The position numbers and the translations under genes are program-made. The notes under the pieces were generated by a model, which ran no database searches, had not been told where the DNA came from, and saw only the letters and a list, made by a program, of their open reading frames with translations. Shown in pieces: positions 9,039 to 17,856 of a DNA stretch of 64,000 bases; within the stretch, counting starts at the first letter, position 1, and each line of letters begins with the position of its first letter. Source of the stretch: Ophioceras dolichostomum. Taxonomy: Eukaryota; Ascomycota; Sordariomycetes; Magnaporthales; Ophioceraceae. Location: positions 1 to 64,000 of the forward strand of contig PYST01000129.1 in NCBI GenBank assembly GCA_003049485.1, written 5' to 3'.

Positions 9039-9039
9039 A

Positions 9040-9230
9040 TGCCACAGATTGACCGTTATTGAGAAGCAAGGTTCGGAGAACGTAGTCAATTGAGTAGAAA
9101 CTAAGCTTAGGGAGGTAAAAAGGAAATCAATTGCCACGAAAGGTGCGGGCAATTGATTTCGTATGGCTTGCCAAAGGCGGAGTCCTGCGGCAGAATCCCG
9201 GCAAAACCTCGGTAGAGCTGGGCCGTCACA
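9040..9230 (-). repeat. 5' LTR of the Gypsy element
   Basis: 191 bp, TG...CA, matching 2695-2884 with three substitutions and one A insertion. It carries the element promoter. The following bases (GCTACGTC) run straight into a copia RNase H reading frame. Confidence 0.92.
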
Positions 9231-9526
9231 GCTACGTCATTGCTAATACTCTCAACATGGTAACTGAAAATCTACAGCTACCTCCCTTTCCCCTGGTCAT
9301 CTGTACCGACAGCTTCTCTCTCTACGAGTGCATTACGAAGCTTAGTACATCAGCCGAGAAACGTCTCATGATAGACGTTATGGCCCTTCGACAGTCATGC
9401 GAACGCCGGGAGCTTTATGAGATCCACTGGATCCATGGAGACGACAACCCGGCCGACGCCATGACCAAAGCCAACCCCAATCAGGCCCTTTCCAAGTTCG
9501 TGGACACTAATGAACTTACCATCTGA
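9231..9526 (+). pseudogene. C-terminal RNase H fragment of a Ty1/copia polyprotein
   Basis: About 98 residues with VICTDSFSLYECI, EKRLMIDVMALRQ, EIHWIHGDDNPADAMTK and a TGA at 9524-9526. This is the end of copia RNase H, including the D of TDS and the closing NPADAMTK motif. The upstream part of the polyprotein is missing: the Gypsy LTR replaces it. An LTR of the right type follows 115 bp downstream, so this is the 3' end of a copia element. Confidence 0.85.
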
Positions 9527-9641
9527 GTGCAAGGTTGGGTTGATCGCACCAAAAGCAATGCAGAGACTACCACTTAGTAGCAGCTTCTGTTGCTAAGCAG
9601 CTTGCTTCGCTAGGAACTTCGGCAAAAAGAAAACGAGCCAG

Positions 9642-9922
9642 TGTTGATTGTGTTGACTGATGATCACCAATCATCAGAGTTGTTGACCGCAAAGCCTCGA
9701 GTGACCACGAGGCTCTGGCCAAGTCACAACATCAACGATTATGTCAACGATTGCCTCAGTCAACGTCATTGACCTTCCGCCTCTCTCTGTACTTAAGGGG
9801 AGGGACTCTCCCTCTGCCCCTTCCATAGAATCTAGCTTAGAACATACGAAGAATTGAAGCTGCTTTGGCAACCTCTCTCATATCGCACGCGTGCAATCGC
9901 TTTCTACCTGGGCCTTCCAACA
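9642..9922 (+). repeat. Copia 3' LTR (subtype A)
   Basis: 281 bp, beginning TGTTGATTGTG and ending CCTTCCAACA, so the ends are TGTTG...CAACA inverted. It follows the RNase H tail and an A-rich polypurine-like tract. It contains the palindrome GCACGCGTGC near its end and matches 53700-53980 and the inverted copy at 10003. Confidence 0.88.
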
Positions 9923-9930
9923 AGTGCTAA

Positions 9931-10002
9931 TGTTGATTGTGTTGACTGATGATCACCAATCATCAGAGTCGGTGACTGCAGAGTCAGTGACTGCAGAGTC
10001 GG
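9931..10002 (+). repeat. Second, truncated copia LTR start
   Basis: Begins again with TGTTGATTGTGTTGACTGAT, like 9642, but after about 40 bp becomes a short tandem of AGTC(G/A)GTGACTGCAG. The inverted LTR at 10003 cuts it off. Confidence 0.75.
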
Positions 10003-10284
10003 TGTTGGAAGGCCTAGGTAGAAAGCGATTGCACGCGTGCAGTATGAGAGGGGGTTGCTAAAGCAGGTTCAATTCTTCGTATGTTCTAAGCTAGATTCTA
10101 TGGAAGGGGCAGAGGGAGAGTCCCTCTCCTTAAGTACGGAGAGAGGCGGAAGGTCAATGACGTTGACTGAGGCAATCGTTGACATAGTCGTTGATGTTGT
10201 GACTTGGCAAGAGCCTCTCAGTCACCCAAGGCTCTGCATTCACCAATTCTGACAGTTGGTGCTCAGCAGTCAACACAATCCACA
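10003..10284 (-). repeat. Inverted copia LTR (subtype B)
   Basis: 282 bp, + strand TGTTGGAAGG...CAATCCACA. Its reverse complement starts TGTGGATTGTG, like the solo LTR at 53700 rather than the neighbour at 9642. The flanking 5-mers (GTCGG, GCTGG) do not match, so there is no clear target duplication. Two subtypes in opposite orientation show that at least two copia families or generations nested here. Confidence 0.85.
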
Positions 10285-10713
10285 GCTGGGTTCAAATATT
10301 TGTCAATCCTCTAGGCTAGCAGCTTTTTCTCCTCATCCAGGCTTTTGGCTGTCTGCCACCGAGAGACGAATGCCTTTACTGTGCCCCATTCATGTTGCCA
10401 GGGAGCTGGCATACCCTGCTTGTTGAGAGCATGTACAGTGGACTGTGCGAAATACCCAAGAGGCGCCAGGCGGGTACTCCTCTCAGATATCCCATGGTCG
10501 TGAAAGCGGGTCACTTCTGGACCCAAATCGGGTGACTCCCAACAGCAACACATGCATTCAATCTGTGACCGGGGCCGTACCGAGCGCGTCATAAGTGGGG
10601 GCACGACCGTGCCAGGGCCTGGATATTTTTCTTAGGGGTTTAATGCAATCTCGAGTCCATTTCACATTTTCCTCCGTTTTCCTTCGTTCGCACATGTTGT
10701 CGATTTTCTCATC
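10285..10713. other. Intergenic, upstream of RRG9
   Basis: Probable promoter and 5' UTR of the following gene. No recognisable element. A 97-codon minus-strand frame (10311-10604) has no known domain and I do not call it. Confidence 0.45.
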
Positions 10714-11955
10714 ATGATGTGCACGTGTCGCACAGCTGCCCTCCGATTGTTCGTTAGGAGCTTCGCCCAGTTGCACATCGCCGACGCACTACCAGCATCA
10801 TCCACCTCCTCGCTACTACGCCCATCCGTGAGGGGCTACGAATCCTACCCCCGTCTCTCACGGGCGCTGGGAGTTGGCGCATTGTATCGCCGCCCATATT
10901 CGACAGCTCTATCACAAGAAGAAGCCTCAACAACCTCTTCTCCGTCGTCGCATTCGACTGCGTCACCCCCCGCACAGCAGTCTGAGAATGGCGCGCTACA
11001 ACCGCAAGACGAGCTGCCACAGGAGCAGGAACAAGTGCGCCAACAACAGGACAAGGACGAGGTGACCGACGCGAGTGATCAGGTCGCCGTTGAACATGAC
11101 CTCAGCCAGGATCTCAGCAGTATCGCGGAGCTGACGCCCGAGTCTTTCGCCGCCTTCTCCGCCGAGATAGAAGCCGACAATGCACGGCTAGAGGAGGAGC
11201 TATTACGAGCATACGAACAGGAGGCGACGTCCTCCGAGACGCCCTCCGAGACGCCCTCCCATGACGAACCACCAAAAAAGAAGAAGCCGAGATGGAGAGA
11301 TGACCCCACAAAGGTACACCTCTTGACACCAGAAGCGAAACAGAGCCGGGCCGCAGCTGCAGCCTTACAAGCGATCGAAGCATCAGCGTCAAAGTCGGCC
11401 TCGGAAGAAGTCGCCGCCGCCGCCGACAGGGCCGAGCGGAAATCCAAGCGCCGCAAGGGCATGACCGAGGACTGGCAGGTCCAGAAGCACGCGCTGGCAG
11501 AGAAGTTCGGCGAGGAGGGGTGGAACCCCCGCAAGAAGCTCTCGCCGGACGCGCTGACGGGCATCCGGGCCCTGCACAAGCAGTTCCCGGAGGTGTACAC
11601 CACAGCGGCGCTCTCGAAGAAGTTCGAGGTGTCGCCGGAGGTGATCCGGCGCGTGCTGCGGAGCAAGTGGACGCCCACCACGGAGGAGGAGGAGAGGAGG
11701 CAGGAGCGTTGGTTCAGCCGCGGGAAGGACATCTGGACGCGCTGGGCTGAGCTGGGGAGGAAGCCGCCGGCCGTGTGGAGGCAGGAGGGGATCAGGTCTA
11801 GTAAGCGGGGAAGGCATCAGAAGTCGCTGAAGCAGCCTCAGTCGCTGGCTAGGCGGCCTATTCGTGGCGTGCCTGTTGCTAGGCGCGAGGCGTTCGAGGA
11901 TGGCAATGCGCTTCTACGCGCCGCCGCCCAAGGGTCCGAGAAGGCGTGGGTATGA
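10714..11955 (+). CDS. rrg9: RRG9: mitochondrial protein required for respiratory growth (Neugrin family)
   Basis: 413 residues, single exon. The conserved block covers about residues 249-355: KHALAEKFGEEGWNPRKKLS, IRALHKQFPEVYTT, FEVSPEVIRRVLRSKW and RWFSRGKDIW. This is the RRG9/Neugrin signature. In yeast Rrg9 is needed for respiratory growth and mitochondrial genome maintenance. The N-terminus (MMCTCRTAALRLFVRSFAQ) has several Arg and no acidic residues, as in a mitochondrial presequence. Residues about 70-245 are Ser/Glu/Gln-rich and probably disordered. Two ATGs stand in tandem at 10714; either could start. It lies just beyond the transposon nest but shows no damage. Confidence 0.9.
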   Translation: MMCTCRTAALRLFVRSFAQLHIADALPASSTSSLLRPSVRGYESYPRLSRALGVGALYRRPYSTALSQEEASTTSSPSSHSTASPPAQQSENGALQPQDELPQEQEQVRQQQDKDEVTDASDQVAVEHDLSQDLSSIAELTPESFAAFSAEIEADNARLEEELLRAYEQEATSSETPSETPSHDEPPKKKKPRWRDDPTKVHLLTPEAKQSRAAAAALQAIEASASKSASEEVAAAADRAERKSKRRKGMTEDWQVQKHALAEKFGEEGWNPRKKLSPDALTGIRALHKQFPEVYTTAALSKKFEVSPEVIRRVLRSKWTPTTEEEERRQERWFSRGKDIWTRWAELGRKPPAVWRQEGIRSSKRGRHQKSLKQPQSLARRPIRGVPVARREAFEDGNALLRAAAQGSEKAWV

Positions 11956-14133
11956 GGAAGCCCTTCCCGTGGGCCTGTTGCCGTCGAGCGGCGGCGGCGG
12001 CTGCTGCTTTGGATCGCTTCCTAACAAATGCCTGCCCGCACCGCACCGGGCCGGGCGCTATGTACCTATAGATACTATATATGCCATCTCGTTCTAATAA
12101 TCTCCGCAGCCTAGCTTGGATTTAATACCAACCCTGTCTAGCTCGTACTGGCATTTGGCGACAGCGTTCAAACGGGGGGCGGGGAAGCGCTTCTCTGTCA
12201 ATGTCAAGCAAGTGTTGTTAGAAGCCGCCGCTAAACAAGGAAATGGCCCCTTGTTTTGCATCCCCAAAACGCCGGCTTCGTGATGCAAAAAAGGGGATGT
12301 TCCAGGAATTCGGGTCTCTGGCACCCAAAATTGTGATTTCCGGGCAGTTTAGGTCAATGCAAACATCGCTGTGTTTCCGGGCCTTGCTGTGATCGACGTG
12401 CAGCGTTTTTCATGCATGCATGCACTTTCCCGTCCATGCTGCTGCTGTTGTCGCTGCCCGTTTTTGGACAGTGGTAGGCGTATTCCAGCTGGGATCGGGA
12501 CGGGAAAGAAACGATCATCTCATCTCCCATCAGAAAGATTGGGTGCCATCGAGCAGACCGAAGCTTTCCTTCCAGAGCCAAAGAGGCTTCTTTGCAGGGA
12601 AGGGAGAATAGAGGCGGGTGGTGGTATGAGCAGGCAAGCAGGCTGCTTATCAACTGCAGCTGTGCTGACCAGCTGGGGAGGTGAAATAAGAAGGCTTGAG
12701 ATGGCTCGGATCACATCTTCCTATCGTCTCAAATGCACGAACGCGTCAAGGGCCGTGACCATGCCTGACAGGGATGGACAGGGCTGCCAGTCGTGGAGAG
12801 CCAGGGATTAATTAGTGAGTTCAGGCTACTCTTCAGCCAGCCCTGGAAAGCTTTTCATGTCATGTAAGACAAAACCGAGGGCATTGTTCGCGACGCGATT
12901 CTCTCAAGTCTGTATAGGTACTCACCACCCGCGTCTGTTACTATTCTTCCCGTCAACAACAGACCAACCAGCCAGCCTACGCAATCCTTAGAGGACCAGC
13001 TGCTATCGCGTTTCTCGACAATCAATCAATGGACCCATTAATTTGGAGTCGGCTGTCGAGCCGAATCAAAAGAGGAAAAAAACTACCGGAGACGTACCTA
13101 CGACTAAAGGCAGCTCCAGTGCACGAGCCAACCTATGAAGATGCTTCCCGAAACGGCAAGACCCCTGGAAGTGATCCCGTAGGTGATTGGCCAATGGTGT
13201 GCGCTAGGCCGCGTTTTGACCTGGTAATCAGCAAGCTTCATCCCTGGCCGAGCAGGGGAGAGAAAAAAAAACACACCAAGAAACAGGTCCAAGTTTTGGT
13301 GGGCGTGTGTCTGTGTGTCTTTCCCTCGTCGCCTCTTCGCACTGGTCCACGACGGGCTGCTTTTTGCCCTTGTCTTTCATCTTCCCAAAGCACTTTTCGC
13401 TGCTTCGATCATGGCGATTTGATTCTTCGGAATCAATCTTTCTTTTGAAATTCTCGTCGCTCTTTTTACGTCGTCGTCCTCTCCATTAACTGAACCGCCC
13501 TTGGCGTGATCTGAAGAGGGGCTCGAGATTCCTTCCTTTCACCCTATTGAAACTCCATGTCACTGTAAGTCGTTGAGCTCCGAGTCCACTTCCTCGTGGG
13601 ACTGTGCGGAAGAGCGCCACCACCACACAACGCCGTACACAGGAGCGATCGCTGCTCTCCTCGAGGACGAAGGCTAGGTTTGCTAACGATGGAGTGTAAA
13701 TTTCAACCTGTCGCAAAATCTAGCGCTTGATCTTTCTTTTCTTCCTTCTCGATCCATTTCTTCTTTTTTTCTTCCGAGACATTCATTATTCTGATACTGC
13801 AGCGGTCTCCCCTATCACGCGGCGTCTCTTTCACTTCGCACACACACACACATCCCACCGCTCAAGCCCACTTTACATCCGATGTCCGGTGCTCTCGTTC
13901 CCAGCCCCCGCGTATTTCTTCGCAGCAGAATGACCTGGATTTACTCTGCCGCTACTGCCTGACATCTGCCAGGCCTACTACGAAGTACGCTTCTGTGAAC
14001 GTGACGTCTACCTTGTTTTCCGTGACATCTGCGTACTCCTCCACCTCCGTTCCCCTGCTCGACGCCGGAAACGAACCTCTCTGGAGGGAACTCCACCAAA
14101 GGCGGTGACACGGCGAGGGCCAATGGGAGCACC
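11956..14133. other. Intergenic between RRG9 and the MABP1-like gene
   Basis: 2.2 kb with no supported gene. It holds a perfect 9-bp hairpin at 12254-12290 (TTTTGCATC / GATGCAAAA), a CATGCATGCATGCA palindrome near 12412, and CT-rich stretches at about 13727-13790 with a short CA run near 13845. These last are typical of a fungal promoter and 5' UTR for the next gene. Confidence 0.5.
12254..12290. repeat. Perfect 9-bp inverted repeat downstream of RRG9
   Basis: TTTTGCATC at 12254-12262 and GATGCAAAA at 12282-12290 with a 19-nt GC-rich loop. About 300 bp after the RRG9 stop, so possibly in its 3' UTR. Function unknown. Confidence 0.4.
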
Positions 14134-17100
14134 ATGGCCTCCACACCTTCGAACCGTCTGAGGCTCACCCCGTCCAACTCGCCCTTCCTCTCCCGGCCGT
14201 CGCGGTCACCCATCCGGGCCCGCGGCGCCGTACCAGACTCGTCCCGGCTGTCTCTGAAAAGGGTCATCGGGACGACATGTACCTCGCCCACGGGTTTCGA
14301 CACCGTCCAGTCCTGCTTCGCCTACATCGCTGGCGGCGCTGTTGTGGTGGTAGATGTCCAGGGCGAGCAGTATTCGCAGCGCTTCTACCGTGCCAGGCCG
14401 GCTGCCGTTCCCGTCTATAGCACGTCTCCCGTTCCACACGCCCCCTCGACCCCGAACACCACACCGAAAGCCAACGACAGTCGCAACCGGGTGGCCCCCG
14501 GCGGAGGCGGCCATGCCAGTGGCCACCACCGCGACTCGTACGCACCAGACTGGTCGGACTCGCCGTCTGCCTCGAAGACATGGACGCAGCGGGAGCGGAT
14601 CAAGGCCGCCACGTGTGTGTCCCTGAGCAGGGACGGGCGCTTCCTCGCGGTGGGCGAGACTGGCTACGCGCCGAGGGTGCTCATATTCAGCCTGCAGGAC
14701 AGCTCGTCCGACGTGCCATTGGTTTCGATTAGCGAGCACACGTTCGGCGTAAATGCTGTGGCGTGGTCCGCCGACACCAAGTACCTGGCCTCCCTCGGTG
14801 CCGCCAACGACGGCTTTCTCTACATCTGGAGGGTCGACCCGCGCACCGGCGCGGCGAAGCTGTTCCAGCAGAACAGGTGTACCTCTTTCGTCCGGGGCCT
14901 GGTCTGGATGGGGAGCAGCCTCATCACCTTTGGGGTCCGTCACGTCAAGGCGTGGAAGGTGGAGGAGTCACAAAGCTCCACCTCCCCTTCAAAGCAGAGG
15001 TTTCCGGGGGACGGGTCGTTCCCCGTGCCGCAGTCCCAGAGACCGCTCCCCGGGCGCAATATTCTGTTGGGCTCACTCCTGGAAGCGACTTTCACTTGTG
15101 CCGCTGTGATCGACGACAGCACAGCCATAGTGTGCTCTGAGGCGGGCGATGTGTCACTCCTTGAGGACACCGGGAAGCAGACGAGGCTGGTAAGGGTCGC
15201 CAACCTCGATTTCCCTATACACTGCGTCTCTATCAGGGGTCGGACAGCCTACATCAGTGGGAAAGCCGGCCAGTTCGCGACTCTCGACACGACCAAGTTC
15301 GTGGAGTGCAAGCCCGACTGCGTGATGACCACCACAGAGTCATCTGACGGCGGCCTTCTCGCCCTCGGCTTCCTTGCCGACCACCTCGTTACTATTGATT
15401 CGAGGCGGTCGATCGACATATGGAGCCCAGAACATATACCCGGCTCATCATCAGATCCCCTCTCGCCAGGGTCCTCGCCAGGGTCCTCGCCCCACATACC
15501 CATTCCCGGCCACAGCGACTCGATAATGGGTATTCAGGTACTTCCCCGGCCCAACAGCGCCGACGCAGCCTTCTTCACGTGGTCCGGGTCCGGGCAAGTC
15601 ATGCTGTGGGACCTCGACGGCAACGTCAAGTCGTCCTTCGACGTGCCCATAGAGCAGTCCCCAACGTGGGGCGACATCGAGCCACCAAACCAACTGTGCG
15701 TTGTCGGCGCCTCGCGCGGAGCGAAGCTGTTCGCCTCGGCCGATAGGCTGGGCGTGCTGCGGGTGACGGACTTCGCGACCAAGACCTGCCTCCTGGAGAC
15801 GAAGGCGCACTCGTCGGAGTGCCAGGTGGTGGCCATATACGAAGGCGAGACCAGCGAGCGCGTGCTGATGGCGTCGTGCGGCCGCGACAGGACCGCGCAG
15901 CTGTTCCACCGAGCGGCGACCCCAGGGGCGGAGATCGAGCACTTCCAGACGCTCGAGTTCGCTGCGAAGGTGGTGCAGGTCATCATCCCCTCCGACGACA
16001 AGATCATCACCTGCTCGCTGGACCGCACGCTGCTGGTACACGACCTCGTCTGCAAGCAGGGCGAGCCGGACGTCATGGCTGCCATACCCGGGCGCGTAAT
16101 CTCGTTGAGAGCGAGCCCGAGCTCGATGGTCATGGCGCCCGACGAGAAGTCCATATACGTGGCTCTGCTCGACAGGTCGGTCGTCCAGTACGACGTGTCC
16201 ACGGGCCGGCTGCTGAACTCGTTCAAGTGCATGGACGAGAGCGGAGTCGAATCCGTGGTGCTCGACTCGCTCATCTACGGCCCACAGGCTCCCGGGACGA
16301 CAGAGCCGTCCTTCCTGCTGGGCATCTCCAACACGGACAAGTCCGTCAGGATGTACGACTCGCAGACGGGGGCGTTCCTCGACCGCGAGTGGGGCCACAC
16401 CGAGGCCATCAACGGCGTGGCGCTCGTGCAGGAAGATGTGGCTGATGGGGGGGCCGAGCAGACAACGCAGACGAGGCAGACAGAACAGGGCACCACCGGA
16501 GGGGGTAGCAGTAGTAGCGGGCGCAGGAAAGTGGTCAGCGTCGGCTCCGACGGCACCATCATGACGTGGGCGCTCGACCTCAGCGACCCCTTCGCCCCGA
16601 TCAGCGGCGGGGGCGGGAGCTCGACCAGTAGGTCGCCCTCGCCCGCGAAGGAGGCCACCGTACTCACGTCGAGCCGTCCGCCCCTTCGGCGCGTCCTGTC
16701 CAAGGCCGAGCTGGCGGAGTTCCAGCGCCCGACATCGTCGTCCGGAGCAGGTCCAGGCCGGCGCTCGCCGCCCAGGACCGTCTCCCGCCGGACGTCGAGG
16801 TATAACCTCTCTTCCGGCAGCGCCGCGGGGGCGGCGATTTCCACGCCGACGCCGGTGCTTAGGACGCCCATCTCGGCCGCGCTGCAGATGTCGCCTTCCC
16901 TGCCGCCCAGCGCAGCCTCCGCCCTCTCCATCGCGGAGAGCAACAACAACAACACGCCCTCCCGCCGCGCGTCCTCCGGCTCCGGTTCTGGCTCCGGCGG
17001 CTCGGCGGCCTCCTCCGGCTCCCCACCACCACCGCCGCCCATCAGCCCCAAGCTGCGCGTGTCGCGGAGGCCGTCCCTCCCGGCTATGAGCACGACACCA

Positions 17101-17856
17101 CCCGGCAGCGGCAGCGGTCCCCGGAAGAAACACAGCGCGCACAACCTCCGCTCCTCTGTTGCCTTCTCATCTTCCTCGTCCTCTACTACCCTCTCCGGCA
17201 CCACCAACAACGGCAACAGCAACAGCAACAATGCCACCACCACCACCAACAACAACAACCCCTACTACGGCTTCGGCAGCCTCAACATGGCAACAGAGCA
17301 AGCCTGCCGCACCCTGCGCGCCTACCGCAAAAAGCTGGCGGGCGGGGCGAACGCGGGACCCGGGGGAGCGGAGGCGCCGATCCGCGCCGACGCGCTGGCG
17401 GAGCTCGACCAGGAGCTGAGGCTCACGGCGGCGGCGCTGGGGGACAGGGCGATCAGGGATCGGTCGAGCAAGGCGATGAGCGAGGGGTTGTTGAATGGGC
17501 TGCTGGATCAGTATAGCGAGAGGTTGGTGGAGCTGTTGGATGCTAAGTTGAGGTTGAGGGGGGATTTGGGTGGGGTTGGGGAGGAGGATGTTGAGGAAGG
17601 TGGTGGTGAGAGTGGTGAGAATGGTGGTGTTGAGGGTGGCGGTGGTGGAAGTAGCGCTGGGAGCTCTGGGACGGTGATCGTGGAGAGTCCGGTTGCTACG
17701 ACTAGTACTGCTACTCCTACTGTTGAGGAGGAGGAGGATGAGACGGAGATGGAGACGCCGAAGGTATCGGAGGCTGTGAAGGAGTCGAGGAGTAGTAGTA
17801 GTGGTACCGCTGCTGCTGCTGTTGATGTTACTGCCTCTGCTTCGTCGTCCTCCTAG
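14134..17856 (+). CDS. MABP1/WDR62-like double WD40 protein
   Basis: 1,240 residues, no intron. The N-terminal LKRVIGTT segment, then FAYIAGGAVVVVDVQ and LSRDGRFLAVGETGYAPRVL, matches the opening blade pattern of MAPK-binding protein 1 / WDR62. WD40-type repeats continue to about residue 815 (last block VVSVGSDGTIMTWALD), enough for two propellers. After that comes a Ser/Pro/Gly/Asn-rich disordered region, a helical segment around residues 1052-1135 (CRTLRAYRKKL, then LNGLLDQYSERLVELLDAKL), and a Gly/Glu/Ser tail. In animals the family scaffolds JNK signalling and spindle-pole functions; the fungal role is unknown to me. The start ATG has a good context (caccATGGCC). The insert within the first propeller (about residues 105-150) is low complexity. 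Confidence 0.88.
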   Translation: MASTPSNRLRLTPSNSPFLSRPSRSPIRARGAVPDSSRLSLKRVIGTTCTSPTGFDTVQSCFAYIAGGAVVVVDVQGEQYSQRFYRARPAAVPVYSTSPVPHAPSTPNTTPKANDSRNRVAPGGGGHASGHHRDSYAPDWSDSPSASKTWTQRERIKAATCVSLSRDGRFLAVGETGYAPRVLIFSLQDSSSDVPLVSISEHTFGVNAVAWSADTKYLASLGAANDGFLYIWRVDPRTGAAKLFQQNRCTSFVRGLVWMGSSLITFGVRHVKAWKVEESQSSTSPSKQRFPGDGSFPVPQSQRPLPGRNILLGSLLEATFTCAAVIDDSTAIVCSEAGDVSLLEDTGKQTRLVRVANLDFPIHCVSIRGRTAYISGKAGQFATLDTTKFVECKPDCVMTTTESSDGGLLALGFLADHLVTIDSRRSIDIWSPEHIPGSSSDPLSPGSSPGSSPHIPIPGHSDSIMGIQVLPRPNSADAAFFTWSGSGQVMLWDLDGNVKSSFDVPIEQSPTWGDIEPPNQLCVVGASRGAKLFASADRLGVLRVTDFATKTCLLETKAHSSECQVVAIYEGETSERVLMASCGRDRTAQLFHRAATPGAEIEHFQTLEFAAKVVQVIIPSDDKIITCSLDRTLLVHDLVCKQGEPDVMAAIPGRVISLRASPSSMVMAPDEKSIYVALLDRSVVQYDVSTGRLLNSFKCMDESGVESVVLDSLIYGPQAPGTTEPSFLLGISNTDKSVRMYDSQTGAFLDREWGHTEAINGVALVQEDVADGGAEQTTQTRQTEQGTTGGGSSSSGRRKVVSVGSDGTIMTWALDLSDPFAPISGGGGSSTSRSPSPAKEATVLTSSRPPLRRVLSKAELAEFQRPTSSSGAGPGRRSPPRTVSRRTSRYNLSSGSAAGAAISTPTPVLRTPISAALQMSPSLPPSAASALSIAESNNNNTPSRRASSGSGSGSGGSAASSGSPPPPPPISPKLRVSRRPSLPAMSTTPPGSGSGPRKKHSAHNLRSSVAFSSSSSSTTLSGTTNNGNSNSNNATTTTNNNNPYYGFGSLNMATEQACRTLRAYRKKLAGGANAGPGGAEAPIRADALAELDQELRLTAAALGDRAIRDRSSKAMSEGLLNGLLDQYSERLVELLDAKLRLRGDLGGVGEEDVEEGGGESGENGGVEGGGGGSSAGSSGTVIVESPVATTSTATPTVEEEEDETEMETPKVSEAVKESRSSSSGTAAAAVDVTASASSSS

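Larger units (their letters stand above)
2695..9230 (-). mobile_element. Complete Ty3/Gypsy chromodomain LTR retrotransposon (Tf1/sushi-like)
   Basis: A 6,536-bp element read on the minus strand: 5' LTR 9040-9230, self-priming site 9028-9038, gag 8975-7125, protease 7083-6217 (frame open from 7158), RT-RNase H-integrase-chromodomain 6150-3103, polypurine tract about 2885-2897, and 3' LTR 2695-2884. The order PR-RT-RH-IN defines Ty3/Gypsy, and the chromodomain-like tail defines chromoviruses. The two LTRs differ by only three substitutions and one indel over about 190 bp, so the insertion is young. Coding frames are long and nearly clean. Two points could mean inactivity: a UAG between protease and RT, and an odd integrase zinc motif. 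No target-site duplication is visible, and the 9230 side abuts a copia remnant. This suggests insertion followed by rearrangement, or recombination between elements. Confidence 0.93.

Noticed and set aside
15451..17258. Long minus-strand frames opposite the MABP1-like gene
   Set aside because: Shadow frames caused by GC-rich codon use of the real gene; low-complexity Arg/Gly content.
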